Notes: generated from the letters alone by a model not told the origin. A stretch of DNA of 25,552 nucleotides from DATMGU01 sp035555315 (GCA_035555315.1 DATMGU010000067.1:1-25552), one strand, 5' to 3'. Counted from the first letter of the stretch, positions 1 through 7,207 are shown. Translations and numbers: made by a program.

Positions 1-538
1 GATCGCCGATATCGGTCTCGACATCCTCGTCTTCCAGCCGCTCCCGCAGCTCTCTTTCCCGCTGGTAGGCCTTGATCCCGGTGAGCTCGGCATTGATCGC
101 CTGCTTCACGATGCGTCCGACCTGGGCCTTGCGCCGGTGCCGGCGATCCGTCTCGGCCAGGGTTGCACGCTCCGCCTGCTTGTCCAGCATCGCCGCCGAG
201 ACCGCGCGGGGGGTCAACGGCCCCTCGGCGATCCGCGCCTCCAGCGCCACCGTCTGCCGCACCGAGCGCGAAAGCCGCGTGAACACCAACCCCAGATCCG
301 GTCCAGGCTGCCGTGGTGTCCCGGCCGGCTCGGAAGCCGCCTTCGCCTGCTCCAGCGCCTGCCGCCCGACCGCCTCCGCCAGTTCCATGCCGATCTCGGC
401 GAGCCGCTGCAGCATCCGCAGATGCCGCTCGGTCCGCTCCGCCGCCGCCGAACCACAAGCACACCCCTCCATCCGATCCTCGGAAGGATCAGCTTGGGTC
501 ATGTCCGCCGACGCGGCGATGGCTTGCGCTACACTCAT
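1..538 (-). CDS. Conserved protein of unknown function, truncated by window edge; candidate SOS gene
   Basis: An open minus-strand frame runs off the left edge, so the C-terminus is missing. I do not recognise a named family. The visible ~179 residues are Glu/Arg/Ala-rich and look helical. They include a Cys pair (CAC) near residue 25, a central stretch with LVFTRLSRSVRQTVALEAR, and a charged Arg/Glu-rich distal part that could be a coiled coil. The start is uncertain. ATG codons lie in frame at 562, 544, 538, 502 and 472; the one at 472 has the best Shine-Dalgarno (GAGG, 5-nt spacing), while 538 lies immediately downstream of a LexA box (539-553). If the LexA box overlaps the promoter, 472 or 502 is more natural than 538. 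The plus-strand frames over this stretch look like shadows with Arg/Ser/Pro-rich compositions. Function is unassigned; coding status is inferred from open length and composition. Confidence 0.6.
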   Translation of the reverse strand, partial: MSVAQAIAASADMTQADPSEDRMEGCACGSAAAERTERHLRMLQRLAEIGMELAEAVGRQALEQAKAASEPAGTPRQPGPDLGLVFTRLSRSVRQTVALEARIAEGPLTPRAVSAAMLDKQAERATLAETDRRHRRKAQVGRIVKQAINAELTGIKAYQRERELRERLEDEDVETDIGD

Positions 539-553
539 GAACATAACGAGAAC
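539..553 (-). promoter_or_regulatory. Candidate LexA (SOS) operator, GTTC-N7-GTTC
   Basis: Read on the minus strand the site is GTTCTCGTTATGTTC, an exact match to the alphaproteobacterial LexA box GTTC-N7-GTTC. It lies just upstream of, or overlapping, the possible starts of the edge gene, with a TTGACT-like -35 about 15 bp further upstream. The match is seen directly; LexA control is inferred. Confidence 0.6.
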
Positions 554-635
554 ATAAGGCATATCGAGAGTCAAGCGCCATACGGACTACTCAAACCGGT
601 TGCGGTTTCGGCTTGACCAGGTTCCATCAGAAATT

Positions 636-649
636 ATATCGTACGATAT
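636..649. promoter_or_regulatory. Perfect palindrome ATATCGTACGATAT, likely PadR operator
   Basis: This perfect 14-bp palindrome overlaps the first two bases of the PadR-family ATG at 648. PadR repressors commonly bind palindromes at their own promoter, so autoregulation of the padR-ferredoxin pair is the simplest reading. The palindrome is seen directly; binding is inferred. Confidence 0.55.
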
Positions 650-1277
650 GTTTAGACATGGCTTTTCCAATCAACACCCGCTCCATCGCCTCATCCACGC
701 CATTGGACACCATCGCCGACGTCACGGATTTGGACATGGTTTCTTTGGGGGTGGTGGCTTCATGGGGGGCGACGGCTTCCCTGGCGGGCGCAAACTTGGC
801 TCGGCTGAATTGCAGCTTGTCCTGCTGGCACTCTTGGCCGAACGGCCGGCACACGGATACGAACTGATCCGCCTGCTGGAGGAGCGTTCGAGCGGCTTTT
901 ATGCCCCAAGCCCGGGCATGATCTATCCGGCTCTGACCTATCTCGACGAGATCGGTCACGCCGCCGTCACCCCTGACGGGAACCGCAAGCTCTATTCCCT
1001 CACCGAGGCCGGCCGGAGTCATCTCACCGAGCACAAGGCGCAGGCGGAGAGCATCCTCGATGCGTTGGCCCGCATCGGCGGCCGCATGGAGCAGGTGCGC
1101 GAAGCCTTCGCCGGGCTGGGTGATGCCGATCCGCAGGTGGCCGACGACCTTCACAGCGCCAAACATAGTCTGAAGCGCGCGCTCATGCGCATGCGCGGCT
1201 GCACGCCCGACGAGGCGCGGCGGATCGCCAAGATCCTGAAAGACGCCGCTGCGGAAATACTGAGTGGGAAAAGCTGA
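648..1277 (+). CDS. PadR-family transcriptional regulator, YqjI-like (metal-responsive candidate)
   Basis: The 209-residue protein has a His/Gly/Arg-rich N-terminal extension (residues 1-48, with eight histidines in the first 30), followed by a PadR winged helix (about 52-122). That domain carries the family signatures HGYELIRLLEE and the PSPGMIYPALTYLDE block. A helical C-terminal dimerisation part follows. The order of metal-binding-type N-tail plus PadR domain matches E. coli YqjI, a nickel/iron-linked repressor, so a metal-sensing role is inferred. An upstream in-frame TTG at 600 exists, but the ATG at 648 is preferred: it starts the His-rich tail and a palindrome overlaps it. No clear Shine-Dalgarno is visible before 648. 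The gene is followed after 1 bp by a ferredoxin gene, which suggests translational coupling and a shared Fe/redox role. Confidence 0.85.
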   Translation: MFRHGFSNQHPLHRLIHAIGHHRRRHGFGHGFFGGGGFMGGDGFPGGRKLGSAELQLVLLALLAERPAHGYELIRLLEERSSGFYAPSPGMIYPALTYLDEIGHAAVTPDGNRKLYSLTEAGRSHLTEHKAQAESILDALARIGGRMEQVREAFAGLGDADPQVADDLHSAKHSLKRALMRMRGCTPDEARRIAKILKDAAAEILSGKS

Positions 1278-1278
1278 C

Positions 1279-1587
1279 ATGCCGCGGATGCCCAAGCCCG
1301 ACGACATCGACCCGGACTGCAAATTCGAGCCGGGCACCATGGTGCCGGTCATCGATCCCATGCGGTGCGAGGCCAAAGGACCTTGCGTTCCCATTTGCCC
1401 CTATGACGTCCTTGCCCTGCGTGTCGTCCCGCGGCACGAGAAGGCGGCACTGCCGCTGATCGGACGTTTCAAGCTCTTCGTTCATGGTGGAAAACAGGCA
1501 TTCGCCATCGACCCGGACGCCTGTCGCGGCTGTGGTTTATGCGTGCAAGCCTGCCCGGAGAGAGCCATCAAGCTGCGGAAACGGTAG
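1279..1587 (+). CDS. Small 4Fe-4S dicluster-type ferredoxin
   Basis: The 102-residue protein has a canonical second motif C82-x2-C85-x2-C88-x3-C92-P. Its first motif is atypical: C30-x5-C36-x3-C40-P, with one cysteine fewer than the usual four. Another cysteine (C14) lies near the N-terminus. The second cluster should be [4Fe-4S]; the first may be [3Fe-4S] or use another ligand. The likely role is cytoplasmic electron transfer, partner unknown. The ATG at 1279 lies 1 bp after the PadR stop codon and has GGGAAAAG upstream; an upstream GTG at 1264 would overlap padR and is less likely. The pairing with a YqjI-like regulator suggests expression tied to metal or redox state. Confidence 0.85.
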   Translation: MPRMPKPDDIDPDCKFEPGTMVPVIDPMRCEAKGPCVPICPYDVLALRVVPRHEKAALPLIGRFKLFVHGGKQAFAIDPDACRGCGLCVQACPERAIKLRKR

Positions 1588-1644
1588 ATGTAAATCCGGT
1601 GACACTTTGATAAATCCGGTGGTAAATTGGGTGACACTTTACAT
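1588..1644. repeat. 57-bp repeat cluster resembling an insertion-sequence end
   Basis: The segment starts with ATGTAAA and ends with TTTACAT, a 7-bp terminal inverted repeat. Inside are three direct copies of a TAAATCCGGT-like unit: TAAATCCGGTGACACTTT, TAAATCCGGTGG and TAAATTGGGTGACACTTT. Read on the minus strand it begins TGTAAAGTGTCACC. Several IS families, IS21-like ones among them, have repeated motifs at their ends. No transposase frame is next to it, so this would be a remnant. Family assignment is tentative. Confidence 0.45.
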
Positions 1645-1730
1645 ATTCCCCAACCGCCCAGGGGAAATTCCAATCGAGCCTCTCAAGATCACGTCAAACG
1701 CCCATCCAAACCAGACCGGAGCTTTGAATA

Positions 1731-2447
1731 GTGAAATTTGTCCCAAGCGTGAACAGCCGGTATTGGTCGGCATTGGCCGTAGCCAGTATTTTTGGCGCGA
1801 ACCTGGGAGATTTTCTCAGCGACGTTCTACGGCTTGGCCACCTGTACGGTCTGCCGATTCTTATAGTATTGTTGGCGATCGTCTTTCTGGCCGCGAATTG
1901 GATAAAAGACAACTCAATATATCTTTTTTGGGCGGCTATTATAATCATTAGGGCGGCGGCGACAAATGTGGCCGACAGCTTCCACGATTTTAAAATAGGT
2001 TTGGCCTATTCTATTCCCGCCGTCGCTCTGGTCTTGCTTGCGGTAAACGTGGTTTGGCGGTTCGCCGGCCGGGACGCAAGCAGCGGAAACCAAATTCCGA
2101 TCAATGGATTTTACTGGACGTCGATGGTGCTGGCCGGGGTCCTTGGAACCTTTGGGGGCGATTACCTGTCCTACCCGGCAGGGCTTGGAAATCTCTGGGC
2201 GATGCTCATATCGGCCACGGCGGCGCTGGTTGTCCTCGCGGTGCGGTGGCGCGCCGTCCGGCATGACGTTTTCAGCTACTGGATCATTATCGCTCTAATC
2301 CGGACCGCCGGCACGGCGGGCGGCGACCTTCTTGCTCACGGGGCGGTCGGCCTCGGCCCGAGCACAGCCATAACGGCGCTTACCTTCGCGGTTGCTATTT
2401 TTGTTATCTACGGGCGATCTAAGCGGAACCTCCTGGAGGCAAAATAA
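1731..2447 (+). CDS. Four-repeat integral membrane protein, DUF347/COG4705-like
   Basis: The 238-residue, almost wholly hydrophobic protein is built from four repeats of about 50-60 residues. Three open with a (Y)W motif followed by a G-x2-GD-x2 motif: SRYWSAL with GANLGDFL near the N-terminus, FYWTSMV with GTFGGDYL near residue 130, and SYWIIIAL with GTAGGDLL near 185. The second repeat is degenerate (ATNVADS). This pattern fits DUF347/COG4705 membrane-anchored proteins of unknown function; about eight membrane segments are expected. The start is GTG at 1731 with CGGAG upstream. The gene uses more A/T-rich codons than its neighbours and lies beside an IS-end-like repeat, suggesting horizontal acquisition. 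Its stop codon is embedded in a hairpin (2440-2470). No substrate can be assigned. Confidence 0.75.
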   Translation: MKFVPSVNSRYWSALAVASIFGANLGDFLSDVLRLGHLYGLPILIVLLAIVFLAANWIKDNSIYLFWAAIIIIRAAATNVADSFHDFKIGLAYSIPAVALVLLAVNVVWRFAGRDASSGNQIPINGFYWTSMVLAGVLGTFGGDYLSYPAGLGNLWAMLISATAALVVLAVRWRAVRHDVFSYWIIIALIRTAGTAGGDLLAHGAVGLGPSTAITALTFAVAIFVIYGRSKRNLLEAK

Positions 2448-2470
2448 GGGCGCGCGATACCCCTATTTTG
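2440..2470. terminator. Stem-loop at the end of the membrane protein gene, possible terminator
   Basis: CAAAATA-A-GGG pairs with CCC-C-TATTTTG across a 9-nt loop, leaving one A-C mismatch. The stem contains the TAA stop codon of the upstream gene, and the 3' arm supplies a short T-run. It could act as a weak, possibly bidirectional terminator. Termination is inferred. Confidence 0.4.
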
Positions 2471-2535
2471 GCGGCACAAATTCCCCGCGCCGGCCTGTCC
2501 GACGACGCCCTGATCACCCCACCCAAAGCGACACC

Positions 2536-2564
2536 TTGGACAGATCCCCCCGAGATCCTACATA
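2536..2564 (+). promoter_or_regulatory. Candidate promoter for the erpA-like gene
   Basis: TTGGAC (2536-2541) and TACATA (2559-2564) are separated by 17 bp. Transcription would begin near 2571, which makes the ATG at 2576 nearly leaderless and supports the later ATG at 2606 with its AGCGGAGG ribosome binding site. The assignment rests on weak consensus matches. Confidence 0.35.
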
Positions 2565-2605
2565 CTGGTGTCACGATGAGTCGAGTAACCGAAGCGGAGG
2601 CATGG

Positions 2606-2962
2606 ATGCCCGAAGGTGGGAACGTGATTGAGGGGCGCAGCGTCGGCATTTCGGAAAGCGCGTCGCGGCGTGTCGCGTATCTGATTGCCCAGGAGCCGGT
2701 GCCGGGCACCTTCCTGCGCATCGCCGTCTCCGGCGGCGGTTGCTCGGGCTTCCAATACGGCTTCACCTTCGAGACCGAGCGGCAGAACGATGATCACGTC
2801 TTCGAGCGCGACGGCGCGGTGCTGGTGGTCGACGAGACCTCGCTCGACCTGATGAACGGCGCCGAACTGGATTTCATCGAGGAAATGGCCGGCTCGTCGT
2901 TCCAGATCCGCAACCCGAACGCGACCTCCTCCTGCGGCTGCGGCAGTTCCTTCGCGGTTTAA
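2606..2962 (+). CDS. erpA: A-type iron-sulfur cluster carrier, ErpA/IscA family
   Basis: The 118-residue protein carries the three conserved cysteines of A-type carriers: C46 in GGGCSGFQYGF, and C110 and C112 in SSCGCGSSF (C-x63-C-x-C spacing). These proteins bind a Fe-S cluster and hand it to apo-enzymes. ErpA versus IscA cannot be settled by reading; ErpA is preferred because no isc or suf genes lie nearby. Start choice: the ATG at 2606 has AGCGGAGG 5 nt upstream. The ATG at 2576, and a longer frame from 2468, lack a ribosome binding site and would add an unusual N-terminus. xth follows after 85 bp on the same strand. Confidence 0.88.
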   Translation: MPEGGNVIEGRSVGISESASRRVAYLIAQEPVPGTFLRIAVSGGGCSGFQYGFTFETERQNDDHVFERDGAVLVVDETSLDLMNGAELDFIEEMAGSSFQIRNPNATSSCGCGSSFAV

Positions 2963-3047
2963 GCCCCGCTCGTTCCCCAGGCGGGTCTTGTTCGCCAGGC
3001 CCTAAATTCCGATTGGTATTTCAGCGCCAGTGCGGCACTAACTCCCC

Positions 3048-3818
3048 ATGAAGATCGCCACCTGGAACGTCAATTCGCTGCGGGCGCGCCTGCCGAACGT
3101 GCTCGCCTGGCTCGCCGAGGCGCGGCCGGATGTCGTCTGCCTGCAGGAGATCAAGACCGAGGCGGCGGGCTTCCCCGAACTCGAATTGAAGGCGTTGGGC
3201 TATCAGATCGAGGTGCTGGGCCAGAAAAGCTATAACGGCGTCGCCCTGCTCTCCCGCCTACCGATGACCGATGTCCTGCGTGGCCTGCCCGGTGATGCAT
3301 CGGACGAACAGGCCCGGTATCTGGAGGCGACCATCGCGGGGGTGCGCATCGCATCGATCTACCTCCCCAACGGCAACCCGGTCGGCACCGATAAATACCC
3401 CTACAAGCTCGCCTGGATGGAGCGGCTGATCGTCCATGCCCGCTCCCTGCTCGCCACGGAGATCCCCTTCGTGCTGGCCGGCGACTACAACATCTGCCCG
3501 ACCGATGACGACGTCTACGACCCGGTCGGCTGGCGCGACGATGCGCTCTGCCGGCCGGAAAGCCGCGCGCGGTTCCGCCACCTGCTCAATCTGGGCCTGA
3601 CCGATGCGTTCCGCGCGCTGCATCCGGAACCGCATCGCTATACCTTCTGGGATTACCAGGCCGGCCGCTGGTTTCGCGACGAAGGGCTGCGGATCGATCA
3701 CTTCCTGCTCTCGCCGCGAACCACCGACCGGCTGATCGCCTGCGAGATCGACCGGGAGCCGCGCGGCAAGGAAAAGGCTTCGGATCACACCGTCATCTGG
3801 TGCGAGATCCAGGACTGA
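3048..3818 (+). CDS. xth: Exodeoxyribonuclease III (AP endonuclease)
   Basis: The 256-residue protein is full length for the ExoIII branch of the exonuclease-endonuclease-phosphatase fold. Visible active-site motifs in order are WNVNS (N7), LQEIK (E34), IYLPNG (Y105), GDYNICP (D146, N148), RIDHFL (D217) and SDHTVIW (D246, H247). It should cut DNA at abasic sites and remove 3' blocking groups in base excision repair. It starts at ATG 3048 and ends 3 bp from the converging radical SAM gene. It shares its strand with erpA, but the 85-bp gap leaves co-transcription open. Confidence 0.95.
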   Translation: MKIATWNVNSLRARLPNVLAWLAEARPDVVCLQEIKTEAAGFPELELKALGYQIEVLGQKSYNGVALLSRLPMTDVLRGLPGDASDEQARYLEATIAGVRIASIYLPNGNPVGTDKYPYKLAWMERLIVHARSLLATEIPFVLAGDYNICPTDDDVYDPVGWRDDALCRPESRARFRHLLNLGLTDAFRALHPEPHRYTFWDYQAGRWFRDEGLRIDHFLLSPRTTDRLIACEIDREPRGKEKASDHTVIWCEIQD

Positions 3819-3821
3819 GGA

Positions 3822-4907
3822 TTAAGTTTCCGCCTTAGGCGGATAGGCATGCGTCCCGCCCCGGTAGTCCTCGACCATACCGGCTTCCGCCAGATAGTCC
3901 GGCCCGATCGGCACCTTGCCGTGGCCGCCGGGGATGTCGAGCACATAGGTCGGCTGGCATAGCCCCGACACCCGGCCGCGCAGCGCCCGCATCAGCGCCT
4001 GACCGGCTTCGATGCTCGTCCGGAAATGCCCGGTACCGCGCGCCAGATCCGCGTGATGCAGGTAATACGGCTTGATCCGGTGGGCGACCAGCATGCGGAA
4101 CAGCTCGGTCAGCACGGCCGCGTCATCGTTGACGCCCTTCAGCAACACGGTCTGGCCCAGCATCGGGATGCCCGCCCGGACGATCGAGCGGCAGGCCGCC
4201 GCCGCCGCGGGTGTCATCTCGCGGGCGTGATTGCTGTGCAGCACGACGTAGAGCGCCTTCTCGGTGTCCAGCGCCGCCAGCAACTCGGCGGTGATCCGCG
4301 CCGGATCGACGACGGGCACGCGGCTGTGCAGCCGGATCACCGCGACATGCTCGATCGCGGACAGCGCCTCGACGATCGCGGCGAGCCGGCGCGGCGCCAG
4401 CATCAGCGGATCGCCGCCGGTCAGGATCACCTCCCAGATTTCGGCATGGTCGCGGATATAGCCGATCGCCGCGTCGAGCTCGGCCGCGTCCAGCGCATCG
4501 CCGCCGGGTCCCACCACCTCGCGGCGAAAGCAAAAGCGGCAATAGACCGGGCAGACATGCGCCGGTTTCAGCAGAACCCGATCGGGATACCGGTGCACGA
4601 TGCCCTTCAACGGCGAAAAGGCCTCGTCGCCGATCGGATCGGCCTGTTCCTCGGCGCTGATCTCCAGCTCCCGCTCGTCCGGCACGAATTGCCGGGCGAT
4701 CGGGTCCGCCGGATCCGCCGGGTCGATCAGCTCGGCGAGGCCCGGCGTCACCGCCACGGCGAACTCGGCGGCGACCCGTTCCAGCGCCGGCAGCCGGTCC
4801 GCCTCGATCACCCCGGCATCGAGCAGCGCGCTGGGCGAACGCAGGGTGGCGCGCGCGCCTTCAAGCCCTCGCCCCCTGCGGGGGATAGCCGCTCGCTCTA
4901 AAGCCAT
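3822..4907 (-). CDS. Lysine-2,3-aminomutase-like radical SAM protein (KamA/EpmB family)
   Basis: The 361-residue protein has the radical SAM cluster motif C119-x3-C123-x2-C126 (CPVYCRFCFRR) and a TGGDPL motif. A PGGHGKVP motif near the C-terminus carries the probable PLP-binding lysine (about K331). These are the hallmarks of lysine 2,3-aminomutases and of EpmB, which makes beta-lysine for elongation factor P. The size and short N-terminus fit EpmB-like proteins better than clostridial KamA, but neither efp nor epmA is in the window, so the substrate is inferred. The gene starts 19 bp downstream of ilvD on the same strand, suggesting co-transcription. The first ~20 residues are Arg/Gly-rich and unlike the family, so the true start may lie slightly downstream. 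Confidence 0.85.
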   Translation of the reverse strand: MALERAAIPRRGRGLEGARATLRSPSALLDAGVIEADRLPALERVAAEFAVAVTPGLAELIDPADPADPIARQFVPDERELEISAEEQADPIGDEAFSPLKGIVHRYPDRVLLKPAHVCPVYCRFCFRREVVGPGGDALDAAELDAAIGYIRDHAEIWEVILTGGDPLMLAPRRLAAIVEALSAIEHVAVIRLHSRVPVVDPARITAELLAALDTEKALYVVLHSNHAREMTPAAAAACRSIVRAGIPMLGQTVLLKGVNDDAAVLTELFRMLVAHRIKPYYLHHADLARGTGHFRTSIEAGQALMRALRGRVSGLCQPTYVLDIPGGHGKVPIGPDYLAEAGMVEDYRGGTHAYPPKAET

Positions 4908-4926
4908 GCCACTCGAAACCGCCGCG

Positions 4927-6663
4927 CTAGATATCGGCGTAGCAATGGCTTTCGGCCCCGCCGCCCGGATGGGTCACGGCCCCCTTTTCCGCGTCGCCGA
5001 CGGTCTGCGCGTATTTCCACAGCGCCCCCGACTGGTAATCATGCTTGCGCGGCTTCCATGCCGCGCGGCGTTGCGCCAGCGTCGCGTCGTCCAGATCGAC
5101 CGACATGGTTCCGGCCTCGGCGTCAATGGTGATGACGTCGCCGTCGCGCAGCAGGCCGATCGGACCGCCGACCGCCGCCTCCGGACCGACATGGCCGATG
5201 CAGAAGCCACGGGTGGCGCCGGAGAACCGGCCATCGGTGATCAGCGCCACCTTGTCGCCCATGCCCTGGCCATAGATCGCCGCCGTGGTTGCCAGCATTT
5301 CGCGCATGCCCGGCCCGCCGCGCGGCCCTTCGTAGCGGATGACGAGGACCTCGCCCGCCTGATAGTCGCGCCGTTCGACCGCCGCGAAGGCATCTTCCTC
5401 GCAATCGAAGCAGCGCGCCTTGCCGGTGAATTTCAGCACGCTCATGCCGGCGACCTTCACGATGGCGCCTTGCGGGGCGAGATTGCCGCGCAAGCCCACG
5501 ACGCCGCCGGTCGGCGAGAGCGGCGCGCTGGTCGGCCGGATGACATCCTGGTCCGTCGGCAGCACAATCCCTTCGAGGTTCTCGGCGATCGTGCGGCCGG
5601 TGACCGTCAGGCAATCGCCATGCAGATAGCCGCCATCGAGCAAGGCGCGCATCAGCACCGGCACGCCGCCGATCTCGAACAGGTCCTTCATGACATAGCG
5701 CCCGCCGGGCTTGAGGTCGGCGATATAGGGCGTGCGCCGGAAGATCTCCGCGACGTCGTGCAGGTCGAATTCGATGCCCGCCTCATGGGCGATCGCCGGC
5801 AGGTGCAGCGCGGCATTGGTCGACCCGCCGGACGCCGCCACCACCATGGCCGCGTTTTCCAGCGCGCGGCGGGTGACGATGTCGCGCGGCCGGATGTTCC
5901 GGCGCACCAGGTCCATCACCGTGTGGCCGGAGGCCTCGGCATAGCCGTCGCGACTGTCATAGGGTGCCGGAGCGCCGGCCGAGCCGGGGATCGCGAGGCC
6001 GATCGCCTCCGACACGCAGGCCATGGTATTGGCGGTGAACTGCCCGGCGCAGGAGCCCGCCGACGGACAGGCGACGCATTCCAGCTCGTGCAGCGTCTCG
6101 TCATCCATGGTGCCGGCGCTATGGGCGCCGACCGCCTCGAACAGATCCTGCACCGTCACGTCCTTGCCGCGGAAACGACCGGGCAGGATTGAGCCGCCAT
6201 ACATGAACACCGCCGGCACGTTCAGCCGGACCATGGCCATCATCAGGCCGGGCAGCGATTTGTCGCAACCGGCCAGGCCGACGATCGCGTCGTAGCAATG
6301 GCCCCGCATGGTGAGCTCGACCGAATCCGCGATCACTTCGCGGCTGACCAGCGAGGACTTCATCCCCTGATGGCCCATGGCGATGCCGTCGGTCACGGTG
6401 ATCGTGGTGAACTCGCGCGGCGTGCCCCCGGCGGCGGCGACGCCCTTCTTGGCGGCCTGCGCCTGGCGGGCGAGCGAGATGTTGCAGGGCGCCGCCTCGT
6501 TCCAGGTCGTCGCGACACCGATGATGGGCTGCGCGATCTGTTCCTCGGTCAGGCCCATGGCATAGAGATAGGACCGGTGCGGCGCGCGCTCCGGCCCGAC
6601 GGTCGTATGGCGGCTGGGCAGCCGGGACTTGTCGATCTTCGGCAGCTTCACGTCATCCGGCAT
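4927..6663 (-). CDS. ilvD: Dihydroxy-acid dehydratase
   Basis: The 578-residue protein has all the IlvD/Edd landmarks. The three cysteines expected to hold the Fe-S cluster are in AAPCNIS (C60), AGCDKSLPG (C133) and PSAGSCAGQF (C205). The GGSTNAALHLPAIAHEAG, RCFDCEEDAF and GPRGGPGMREM blocks and an ITDGRFSGATRG signature near the C-terminus are also present. It converts dihydroxy-acids to 2-keto acids in valine, leucine and isoleucine synthesis. The ATG at 6663 has AGGGG 9 nt upstream; an in-frame ATG at 6684 adds seven residues and is a fair alternative. It is followed by the aminomutase-like gene. The 370-bp upstream region presumably holds its promoter. Confidence 0.96.
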   Translation of the reverse strand: MPDDVKLPKIDKSRLPSRHTTVGPERAPHRSYLYAMGLTEEQIAQPIIGVATTWNEAAPCNISLARQAQAAKKGVAAAGGTPREFTTITVTDGIAMGHQGMKSSLVSREVIADSVELTMRGHCYDAIVGLAGCDKSLPGLMMAMVRLNVPAVFMYGGSILPGRFRGKDVTVQDLFEAVGAHSAGTMDDETLHELECVACPSAGSCAGQFTANTMACVSEAIGLAIPGSAGAPAPYDSRDGYAEASGHTVMDLVRRNIRPRDIVTRRALENAAMVVAASGGSTNAALHLPAIAHEAGIEFDLHDVAEIFRRTPYIADLKPGGRYVMKDLFEIGGVPVLMRALLDGGYLHGDCLTVTGRTIAENLEGIVLPTDQDVIRPTSAPLSPTGGVVGLRGNLAPQGAIVKVAGMSVLKFTGKARCFDCEEDAFAAVERRDYQAGEVLVIRYEGPRGGPGMREMLATTAAIYGQGMGDKVALITDGRFSGATRGFCIGHVGPEAAVGGPIGLLRDGDVITIDAEAGTMSVDLDDATLAQRRAAWKPRKHDYQSGALWKYAQTVGDAEKGAVTHPGGGAESHCYADI

Positions 6664-6684
6664 CGCGGTTTTCCCCTGATCCAT

Positions 6685-7054
6685 GGCCTGTTCGGTGCTC
6701 GGCCCGTCGAGCGCTCCCGCGCATCATTAGGCTTTCGCGGGCACGATAGCGACCTCGGTCGCCCACCGACCATTGCGTTTTGCGCAGCCCTACCCCGGTT
6801 CGCGCCACGCCGCCCAGCCCGAGCGTCGTGTCCCATCGCCCGACCGACGGCGGTGCATCAGATATTTTGCTGCGTCGCAAAAAACCCACAACCTCCATTC
6901 GGAAAAAAACTTACAAAGGGAAAAGATGATTGGTTTCAATTGTGTCCAGTTTTTGAAATGACATTGTCACAAAAGAGACAGTTGCCATTGCACCGCCACG
7001 GAACTAAGACTCCCCCGTTGTGTTTGCAGTGCAACCTCACTGTGGAGATCACTT
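6685..7054. other. Intergenic region between ilvD and a divergent small gene
   Basis: The first ~150 bp next to ilvD is GC-rich, and small minus-strand frames there overlap ilvD and look like shadows. The next ~150 bp (about 6860-6990) is clearly AT-richer, with A-runs, the inverted repeat TTTTGC-N6-GCAAAA (about 6867-6884) and a TGACA-T-TGTCA palindrome near 6959. Its last part carries the EcfG-like promoter at 7000-7024. No further coding region was recognised. Confidence 0.5.
7000..7024 (+). promoter_or_regulatory. Candidate EcfG-type general stress promoter
   Basis: GGAAC (7000-7004) and TGTT (7021-7024) are separated by 16 bp. The alphaproteobacterial EcfG sigma factor consensus is GGAAC-N16/17-CGTT, so there is one mismatch. 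It lies about 30 bp before the ATG of the 47-residue gene, so the transcript would include that gene's GGAG ribosome binding site. The promoter role is inferred. Confidence 0.45.
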
Positions 7055-7198
7055 ATGATCGTCGGATCTGTCCATATGGGAAATGACACCATCATGGGCG
7101 TTATGCTGGTCTTACTCTTCCTTTGCGGCTACGGCCTGCGATCCTGGACCGGTGCACGCCGCAGACGGCGTCAGCGCCGGATGTCGTATTACGGCTGA
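7055..7198 (+). CDS. Small predicted membrane protein of 47 residues, unknown function
   Basis: An ATG at 7055 is preceded by GTGGAG with 7-nt spacing, a strong ribosome binding site. The protein has a short N-terminus with several Met, one hydrophobic segment (about residues 15-29, rich in Leu/Val/Phe with Cys24 and Gly) and a very basic tail (residues 35-43, mostly Arg) ending in SYYG. This is the shape of a single-pass membrane microprotein with a cytoplasmic positive tail. A clear intrinsic terminator lies 9 bp after the stop, and an EcfG-like promoter lies upstream. Promoter, ribosome binding site, frame and terminator together make a complete small transcription unit. No family is recognised. 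Confidence 0.65.
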   Translation: MIVGSVHMGNDTIMGVMLVLLFLCGYGLRSWTGARRRRRQRRMSYYG

Positions 7199-7207
7199 GC
7201 AGCATCG

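Noticed and set aside
2962..3047. CCCGC/GCGGG hairpin after erpA
   Set aside because: Only a 5-bp stem and no real T-run; too weak to call a terminator.
4600..6192. 530-codon plus-strand frame opposite ilvD
   Set aside because: It shadows ilvD and part of the aminomutase-like gene, with low-complexity Arg/Ala/His composition and no domains.
6653..6898. 81-codon minus-strand frame upstream of ilvD
   Set aside because: It overlaps the ilvD start in another frame, is Arg/Gly-rich, and lacks a ribosome binding site.
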